From a virus, in IMG/VR virus record IMGVR_UViG_3300043449_002321, positions 1 through 34,779 of that record: 34,779 nucleotides of DNA; one strand, written 5' to 3'. Within the stretch, counting starts at the first letter, position 1. Each line of letters opens with the position of its first letter. Below the pieces are notes generated by a model. It had not been told where the DNA came from. It did not search any database and saw only the letters and a program-made list of their open reading frames with translations. This document shows positions 29,837 to 34,779 of the stretch, one piece after another. The translations under genes were made by a program, and so were the position numbers.

Positions 29837-30886
29837 ATGGCTGAGTTTGGAACACTAAACCTTGAAGAAATGGTGGGCGAAGACGCTCGCCTAAACAACG
29901 AAGGCGGAGCCGGTGCTGGCGGAGGTGGTTTTCTTGACCAATTCGTCCCCATGCCTGAAGTTAAACCGGGTCAAACCGGATCTGTTGCTGTAAGAATACT
30001 TCCCCCTGTCAAAGGCGGAAAGCTCTTTCAGTACAATCGCACACACAAGATCAACGGACGCAGCGTGCATTGCCCTCGTCCGTTGGTGAATGGAAAGTGG
30101 GAACGAAACGTCCCATGTCCGGTTTGCGACTACTACAGCAGTCTGTGGAAGCAAATCGAAAAGATTGAAAAGCAATACGGCAAGGATTGTCCGCAAGCCG
30201 AGGCTCTCAAGGCTGAAGCTCGTGAACTCAAGCCCGTTGAGCGTTACTATTACAACGCCGTTGTTCGTTCAATGGTAGTTGATGGTAAGGAAGTGAAGAA
30301 TGTCGGGCCAAGAATTCTTTCTGTTGGCAAGATTCTTCACACGATGATTATCAAAGCAATTGTGGGTAACGAAGGCGACCCAGATAGCAAGCTTGGCAAC
30401 ATTGCTGACTTGAAGAACGGATATGATTTCATCATCCGTAAGACCGTAACTTTGGGAAGCGAAGGTTATCCAAAGTACGATTCTTCTGGCTTTGCTCGCA
30501 ATCCTTCTCCTGCTGGAAGCCCAGAGGAAGTTGGCAAGTGGGCAGAAAGCCTCCACGATCTTACCAAGCTCCGCAATCCTCGTGATATGCAGTATCTTGA
30601 AAAGGAACTTGCTATTCACCGAGGGCTCATTCCTGATGAGACTGAAGCTATGGACATTGATAGCTTCGATGCAAAGTGGGGCAAGAAGGCTTCTGACGAA
30701 GTTCAACAAATGGCCGAACAGGCAAGCACCAAGACGCAAGTCAGCGTTCCTGATGGTGTCCCTAGCAGCAAGACATCTGCTCCTAAGACGGAGTCTGTGG
30801 CTGCTAAAACCTCTGCTCCTCCAAGCGAGGACTTGTCAATTGAGGATGAAGAATTCCTCAAAGAACTTGAAGGCATGGAAGGCTAA
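29837..30886 (+). CDS. gp32-like single-stranded DNA-binding protein
   Basis: 349 residues (T4 gp32 is 301). After a glycine-rich region (20-32), the core opens VAVRILPPVKGGK. A zinc site like that of gp32 is formed by His70 or His78 with Cys79, then Cys94 and Cys97 (CPVC). Basic and aromatic residues follow (YYYNAVVR, a DFIIRK segment). The last 20 residues are strongly acidic (SIEDEEFLKELEG), the gp32-type tail that contacts other replication proteins. Strong promoter upstream; AGGAGG-like ribosome site; terminator downstream. It coats ssDNA for the helicase, polymerase and RecA. Confidence 0.85.
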   Translation: MAEFGTLNLEEMVGEDARLNNEGGAGAGGGGFLDQFVPMPEVKPGQTGSVAVRILPPVKGGKLFQYNRTHKINGRSVHCPRPLVNGKWERNVPCPVCDYYSSLWKQIEKIEKQYGKDCPQAEALKAEARELKPVERYYYNAVVRSMVVDGKEVKNVGPRILSVGKILHTMIIKAIVGNEGDPDSKLGNIADLKNGYDFIIRKTVTLGSEGYPKYDSSGFARNPSPAGSPEEVGKWAESLHDLTKLRNPRDMQYLEKELAIHRGLIPDETEAMDIDSFDAKWGKKASDEVQQMAEQASTKTQVSVPDGVPSSKTSAPKTESVAAKTSAPPSEDLSIEDEEFLKELEGMEG

Positions 30887-30910
30887 TCAGAAAGCCTAAC
30901 TGCACAACGA

Positions 30911-30940
30911 ATGGGCGGCGGAAACGCCGCCCATTTTTTT
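30911..30940 (+). terminator. rho-independent terminator between SSB and RecA genes
   Basis: ATGGGCGGCG, GAAA tetraloop, CGCCGCCCAT and a seven-T run. GNRA-type loop and GC-rich stem make it strong; partial read-through would give more SSB than RecA. Confidence 0.9.
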
Positions 30941-30970
30941 GGAAACATCTAATACGGAGAAAATACAATT

Positions 30971-32230
30971 ATGGCGAAGAAGAAAACAACTGGTGATGAA
31001 ACAGATTTTGATAGTCTGTTCAGCGAACTTGCGTCTGAGACAGGTGGCGATGTGCTGTCTGATCTTGAAAATGTGAAGTATCGTATCGATACTGGCAATT
31101 TGGCGATTAACTATTCTTGTTCTGGAAAGTGCATACCGGGAGGCATTCCGGGTGGAAGAATTACAGAAGCATTTGGTGGCGAGGCTTCTGGAAAATCTTT
31201 GATTGGAGCTAATTTGCTTGGCTCAATGCAAAGACAAGGTGGATGGGCAGTAATTCTCGACTGTGAAAATGCTACCAACGGCGACTTCATGGAGAAGATT
31301 AGCCATCTTAATCTTAAGCGAGTCTTGCGATACAGCCCACCGACTCTCGAAAGAGCATTTCGTCAGATTCACGTCACCACCAAAAAGATTCGAGAACGTG
31401 AAAAAGAATTGAAGCTTGAATCTAAGCCTATCTTGTTCATTTTTGATAGTTTGACTGTCCCTCCTTGTGAGCGTGAGCTTAAGGAAAATAATCTTCCTCT
31501 CGACTACAGTGTCGCAGATTGGAAGAAAATTGTTGGTCGTCAAGAGCAGCCCGGCGAACGTGCTAAGGTCATTGGCAATGAAATGCGTAAGCTGCAAGCT
31601 ATGGTAAAGGAACAAGATGTGACTGTTTATCTTATCAATCAAACGAGAGATAAGATTGGAGTGATGTATGGTTCTCCAGAAACTACTCCGGGCGGAAATG
31701 CAGTCAAGTTTTACGCTTCGTTGAGAATCAGAACTGCTGCCAAGAAAAAGATTGAGCACAAAAAGCTTGAAAAGTTTAGTGGCATCAATATGCAAGTCAA
31801 GAACATCAAGAATCGTGGGTTTCGACCATTTGTTATCGCAGATGATGTCAAGCTTTACTTTGAAAGCGGCATTGATCCAATTTCTGGTCTGCTCAATTGT
31901 CTTATCGAAGGCGAACGAGTGGAGATGAAGAGCGGCGGGAATTATCTTGTGAAGCCAGATTACTTACCTGAAGGCAGAACTGAGTACAAGTTCAAGGCCA
32001 GCAAAGCTGAGAATCGACTGCCTGCTCAAGTGATCATTGATTGCCCCAAGCTCGTAGATGCAACAAGCTCAGATGAGGTTGAAGAGTATCTTGGTTTTTG
32101 GGCGTCTGGTTTACAAGCTTCAGAAAGCGGAGAGTTCGGCGAAAAGACCGTCGATTTTGACGCTGACGGAAACCCATTTGAGACTGGGGATTATGTTGGC
32201 GATGATTCTTCGGATGAGAGCGAAGAATAA
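30971..32230 (+). CDS. recA: RecA/UvsX-type recombinase
   Basis: 419 residues. Walker A GGEASGKS (69-76), the catalytic Glu99 in ILDCENAT, Walker B LFIFDSL, and the RecA signature VYLINQTRDKIGVMYG...TTPGGNAVKFYAS covering loop L2. This part is closer to cellular RecA than to T4 UvsX in wording, while the length and acidic tail (last 45 residues, many D/E) fit phage recombinases. It catalyses strand exchange and D-loop formation with SSB, the UvsY-like mediator and UvsW. GGAG before ATG; strong terminator after it. Confidence 0.92.
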   Translation: MAKKKTTGDETDFDSLFSELASETGGDVLSDLENVKYRIDTGNLAINYSCSGKCIPGGIPGGRITEAFGGEASGKSLIGANLLGSMQRQGGWAVILDCENATNGDFMEKISHLNLKRVLRYSPPTLERAFRQIHVTTKKIREREKELKLESKPILFIFDSLTVPPCERELKENNLPLDYSVADWKKIVGRQEQPGERAKVIGNEMRKLQAMVKEQDVTVYLINQTRDKIGVMYGSPETTPGGNAVKFYASLRIRTAAKKKIEHKKLEKFSGINMQVKNIKNRGFRPFVIADDVKLYFESGIDPISGLLNCLIEGERVEMKSGGNYLVKPDYLPEGRTEYKFKASKAENRLPAQVIIDCPKLVDATSSDEVEEYLGFWASGLQASESGEFGEKTVDFDADGNPFETGDYVGDDSSDESEE

Positions 32231-32249
32231 TCAGTAGCACATCTAAACG

Positions 32250-32280
32250 AAAAGGCAGATGAAATCATCTGCCTTTTTTT
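32250..32280 (+). terminator. rho-independent terminator after recA
   Basis: AAAGGCAGATG, loop AAAT, CATCTGCC followed by seven Ts. Confidence 0.9.
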
Positions 32281-32299
32281 ATTCATTGAGGAGAGTGTT

Positions 32300-32425
32300 A
32301 TGAAGCTGATTGTGATGATTGGAAGGTTGTTTTATAAGAAGAATCAAGCTAAGACTTTTGGTTTAATATTTCTGCTTTACTTTATGTCTTTACTTTGTGT
32401 GTTGCAGTTTTTTACAAATAAGTAG
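32300..32425 (+). CDS. 41-aa single-pass membrane protein
   Basis: A 41-codon frame with GAGGAG six to seven bases before ATG 32300. Basic N-terminus (GRLFYKKNQAK), then one hydrophobic helix (about residues 20-38) and a short NK end. It ends one base before the stop of the convergent gene. Its size and layout fit phage small membrane proteins. Unknown function. Confidence 0.6.
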   Translation: MKLIVMIGRLFYKKNQAKTFGLIFLLYFMSLLCVLQFFTNK

Positions 32426-32426
32426 G

Positions 32427-32900
32427 CTATTTGGAGACACAACAATATTTACCAGCACCTATCTTTTCAAATGCATAACCTTCTTTCACGAGTTCTTTTT
32501 TAACCACTGATATGTGGTTGCAAAGACAAGCGTCTGTGAGTTCGTTTTTTTGATATTTTTCTTTGATATCTTTCAATGACACGGCTTTACCAGACAGAAA
32601 TTTTTTGCGAATAAAATCACGAATAGCTTTCGCTTCTGTAAGAATAGATTTTCTTTCCTTTTTGCCGTCAGGGTAAATATCCCTGATTTTTTGATAACTT
32701 GGATCTCCTTGATAATTGGGGTCACATAAAGCTACTGTAAGTCCTTTAAGTTCAAGGACTTTAGTTCCCTTCTCAATTTCCACTAATTCAATTTCTGACT
32801 TAAAAGTTTTTGCGTATTCAATAAGAGATTGCAAATTCTTTTCATGGGTGAGAAATTTTCTATTATCTTTTGTTTTGATTAAGAGACATTTTTCTTTCAT
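32427..32900 (-). CDS. hypothetical protein, possible winged-helix C-terminus
   Basis: 157 residues from ATG 32900 (weak GAAGCGAGAA upstream; an in-frame TTG at 32918 is less likely). The N-terminus CLLIKTKDNRKFLTHEKN recalls a small family I associate with Planctomycetes, but I cannot confirm it. The C-terminal 70 residues (ITEAK-like helix, SLKDIKEKY, HISVVKKELVKEGYAFEKIG, K-Y-C-C) look like a winged helix-turn-helix. It diverges from the amidoligase gene with 61 bases between starts. Possibly a DNA-binding regulator. Confidence 0.55.
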   Translation of the reverse strand: MKEKCLLIKTKDNRKFLTHEKNLQSLIEYAKTFKSEIELVEIEKGTKVLELKGLTVALCDPNYQGDPSYQKIRDIYPDGKKERKSILTEAKAIRDFIRKKFLSGKAVSLKDIKEKYQKNELTDACLCNHISVVKKELVKEGYAFEKIGAGKYCCVSK

Positions 32901-32924
32901 GGTCGATTCTCGCTTCAATTAAGA

Positions 32925-32953
32925 TTGACAGGTAGGTCGATTATACATAAGAT
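32925..32953 (+). promoter_or_regulatory. candidate promoter for the amidoligase gene
   Basis: A consensus TTGACA (32925-32930), 17 bases, then TAAGAT (32948-32953), nine bases before ATG 32962, which would leave almost no leader. Confidence 0.4.
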
Positions 32954-32961
32954 TTAAGTTT

Positions 32962-34008
32962 ATGGATAGAGTAATAAATTGTCAAAACTATAGAAGATTT
33001 GGTGTTGAGATTGAGCTTAACACGGCTGATGGCGTGATAAGGAAACTCGACAGAAATAAGGGCGAAACTCCCTTTGGTGCTGATAGAATTGCCCTTCTAA
33101 TACGAAGAACATTAAGAAAACCTGTAGAAATTCAGGGGTGGGATCACAATTACAACAATCAGGACTGGATTGTCAAACCAGATGGGAGTTGTGGTATTGA
33201 AGTTTGTACACCGGTTCTCAAAGGCTATCAAGGTCTCATTGACCTAGTTCAAGTTGTTGAAACATTTCGCAAGGCAGCTATTTCCGCTGATCAAAGATGT
33301 TCTTTGCATGTTCATGTAAATATTGCTGATTTAAATAAGCAAGAACTTGCATCTGTTGTTGCATGGTACATCAAATGTGAGCATGTTTTTATGGATTCTG
33401 TTCCTGCTCAGCGAAAAGTAAATCGTTATTGTCAAATGCTAGGCATGACTGATTTTCTGAATACAGATTTTTCAATGAATCCCGACTTGTTATTGAGTTC
33501 TATTTCCAACGTGAAATACTATTCATTGAATGCTTATCATTTTATGAAGGGTGGAGCTTTCGATCTTTATAATTGTCGAAAGAAAACCATTGAATTTCGC
33601 ATTGGTGAAAATGCAATGTGCCTTGATGGCTTAGCTGTCAAAAATTGGGTTCGATTACTTCTGCATTTCGTTGATATGGTTAGGAATCGACCTATGCCTC
33701 CGAAGTATGAAGAGGGCAATCCTTGGACGGGACTGGTTTGGTTAGAACCTGACGATGTATTCAAGGTTTTAGGATTCGATCAACCTTGTAGCGAAGGAAT
33801 AAATCAAATCAAAAGTTGGTTTATGAAAAGAATTTTTGATAATGGTTACAATACAGGATTGTCTGGTATTTTTTCTAATGAGGGAAGACACTCGGCCAGA
33901 CAAAACTTTTTGAAATTTTTTCTTGACTCTTATGAAAAAAATGATTGTTTTTTAGGGACATCGCAAGCAAGAGAGTGCTTGTTGTACGATAAAAAGTACT
34001 CCAAATAA
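32962..34008 (+). CDS. amidoligase-family enzyme (COOH-NH2 ligase)
   Basis: 348 residues with the Amidoligase_2 pattern, a branch of the glutamine synthetase/GshA fold: FGVEIEL (13-19), DGSCGIEVCTP (74-84), SLHVHVNI (114-121) and EFRIGE (211-216). These acidic and histidine residues bind Mg-ATP. Members join a carboxylate to an amine, making peptide-like bonds on small molecules, peptides or cell-wall components. In other phages they often sit beside gamma-glutamylcyclotransferase-like genes; none is seen here. No strong ribosome site. Substrate unknown. Confidence 0.75.
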   Translation: MDRVINCQNYRRFGVEIELNTADGVIRKLDRNKGETPFGADRIALLIRRTLRKPVEIQGWDHNYNNQDWIVKPDGSCGIEVCTPVLKGYQGLIDLVQVVETFRKAAISADQRCSLHVHVNIADLNKQELASVVAWYIKCEHVFMDSVPAQRKVNRYCQMLGMTDFLNTDFSMNPDLLLSSISNVKYYSLNAYHFMKGGAFDLYNCRKKTIEFRIGENAMCLDGLAVKNWVRLLLHFVDMVRNRPMPPKYEEGNPWTGLVWLEPDDVFKVLGFDQPCSEGINQIKSWFMKRIFDNGYNTGLSGIFSNEGRHSARQNFLKFFLDSYEKNDCFLGTSQARECLLYDKKYSK

Positions 34009-34023
34009 CTCTACATATCAGCG

Positions 34024-34470
34024 ATGAACAGTAAAAATTTAAATCATCATATTAAGGAAATGAAGGGCATGGCAGAAATGCTTGTTCCCTTTACGTTTCC
34101 TCAAGCCAGTATTCTTGATGAGCAGGAGGTGTTGTTATTAAAACAAAGGAACATCACTGTAGATGGTCATGATTTGTTTCTTTGTTACAGTAAAGCAGAT
34201 TACGATCAATATTTTTTGGAATCACTCCAGATACAGTCGTATTACACACCGTTTTTGCCATTTGCTGTAGTTTGTAAGTTAGGACGAGCATTTCTTGGCC
34301 ATAACAATCTTTCTTACGTTGAGTTTATTAAAAATTCAAAGAAGATTTATTGTTGGACTTTAAGGTCGAGAGATGGTCGCTCATTGTTGCCCGACCAGAT
34401 AACGAAATCGGGCAGCTACGAAGGATTTCAATTTAGTATCCTTCAGCCGGGATCTGTCGATTTATTCTGA
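34024..34470 (+). CDS. hypothetical protein
   Basis: 148 residues, starts 15 bases after the amidoligase stop, without a clear ribosome site. Many aromatic residues; a KKIYCWTLRSRDGRSLLP segment. It contains an internal YEGF but does not end in the shared tag. Not recognised; may be co-expressed with the amidoligase. Confidence 0.6.
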   Translation: MNSKNLNHHIKEMKGMAEMLVPFTFPQASILDEQEVLLLKQRNITVDGHDLFLCYSKADYDQYFLESLQIQSYYTPFLPFAVVCKLGRAFLGHNNLSYVEFIKNSKKIYCWTLRSRDGRSLLPDQITKSGSYEGFQFSILQPGSVDLF

Positions 34471-34533
34471 TTTGCCAAGGCAAGAGGATAAATATGATAC
34501 AAGCCTGCTTATTACAAACGAGAGGTAATAACA

Positions 34534-34779
34534 ATGATCGATGCAAAAACACGAAAACTCCAGTATCTTATGATAACCCAGTTGCTTGAACAGGGGTCAG
34601 TTCAATTGATACTTCCAGATGGTGTGAGATTGGATATCGGAATTCTTCAAGAAGACAAGTATGGTAATTTAACGAAGACAGACGATTATTGTTATGTTGT
34701 GGCATCCAGAGACGGAAAAACAGCCATACTTGACTCATATAATCTTGGCTTGCAATATGAAGCGAAAGAAGATACTATT
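34534..34779 (+). CDS. hypothetical protein, 3' end outside window
   Basis: At least 82 residues, open to the window edge. AGAGG eight bases before ATG 34534. Mixed alpha/beta opening (KLQYLMITQLLEQG, LILPDGVRLDIGI) with a D-Y-C-Y-V-V strand. A GATAAATA box is at 34487-34494. Not recognised. Confidence 0.6.
   Translation, partial: MIDAKTRKLQYLMITQLLEQGSVQLILPDGVRLDIGILQEDKYGNLTKTDDYCYVVASRDGKTAILDSYNLGLQYEAKEDTI

Noticed and set aside
34024-34470. Sixth member of the WxxEGF group
   Set aside because: It contains YEGF internally, lacks the Trp at the right place and ends in VDLF.
3959-34494. All ATAAATA boxes as proven late promoters
   Set aside because: At this A+T content about a dozen 7-mers are expected by chance on both strands; only placement supports a few of them.
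1-34779. tRNA genes
   Set aside because: No T-arm (GGTTCRA..C) with matching D-arm and acceptor stem was found on either strand; candidates such as 19672-19690 do not fold as tRNA.
1-34779. CRISPR array, insertion sequence, integrase or attachment site
   Set aside because: No regularly spaced direct repeats, no transposase or integrase motifs, no terminal inverted repeats around a gene.

Overview
The window (about 35 kb, AT-rich, very densely packed genes on both strands) looks like part of a large lytic-type tailed-phage genome. It carries a virus-style replication and recombination set: a truncated PolA-family DNA polymerase, a DnaB/gp41-type helicase, a gp32-like ssDNA-binding protein with a zinc site, a RecA/UvsX recombinase, a UvsW-like helicase and a probable UvsY-like mediator. 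Around these are many small unknown genes and cellular-type 'auxiliary' enzymes. A small secreted protein (6159-6509) resembles a cysteine-containing family I remember from Planctomycetes, so a planctomycete host is my best guess; this is inference, not proof.

Layout. 1-6019: end of a 5'-nucleotidase-like gene, a membrane-anchored trypsin-like protease, methionine aminopeptidase, several small unknown proteins, a DUF5522-like protein, a two-domain beta-rich protein and an ADP-ribosylglycohydrolase. 6159-9739: the secreted protein, an unknown, then uvsW-like helicase and an HNH nuclease. 9749-16095 (minus strand): small membrane protein, kinase/HAD phosphatase fusion, CinA-type NMN amidase, coiled-coil unknown, circularly permuted YpsA-like protein, GNAT acetyltransferase and DegT sugar aminotransferase (a likely pair), a proline-rich candidate virion protein and aspartate carbamoyltransferase. 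16153-19276: candidate virion protein, a sigma-like protein, an unknown and the DNA polymerase. 19276-19852: a non-coding gap that folds into a nested, ~440-nt structured RNA. 19852-22081: small unknowns and a sulfotransferase-like protein. 22395-25967: helicase, UvsY-like protein, HhH-GPD glycosylase and two unknowns. 26210-28274: tyrosine phosphatase-like, Hsp20 and a possible methyltransferase. 28285-32230: unknowns, SSB and RecA. 32300-34779: small membrane protein, host-like unknown, amidoligase and two unknowns.

Most unusual signals. (i) Five otherwise dissimilar small proteins (2864-3403, 3400-3756, 9749-9967, 20682-21101, 21707-22081) all end exactly in W-x-x-[E/H]-G-F-COOH, with different synonymous codons each time, so a short C-terminal tag is being conserved at protein level. 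(ii) The large structured RNA at 19372-19809, closed by a 9-bp long-range helix with G.U pairs that favour the plus strand. (iii) Two further small-RNA candidates that end in strong terminators (22110-22212, 25997-26184). (iv) A domain shared between the beta-rich protein at 3982 and the protein at 25620.

Together the genes suggest a phage that brings its own replisome and recombination system, may direct its own late transcription, remodels host pyrimidine/NAD/ADP-ribose chemistry, and may decorate surfaces with amino sugars or sulfate. No tRNA, CRISPR array, insertion sequence or integrase was recognised.
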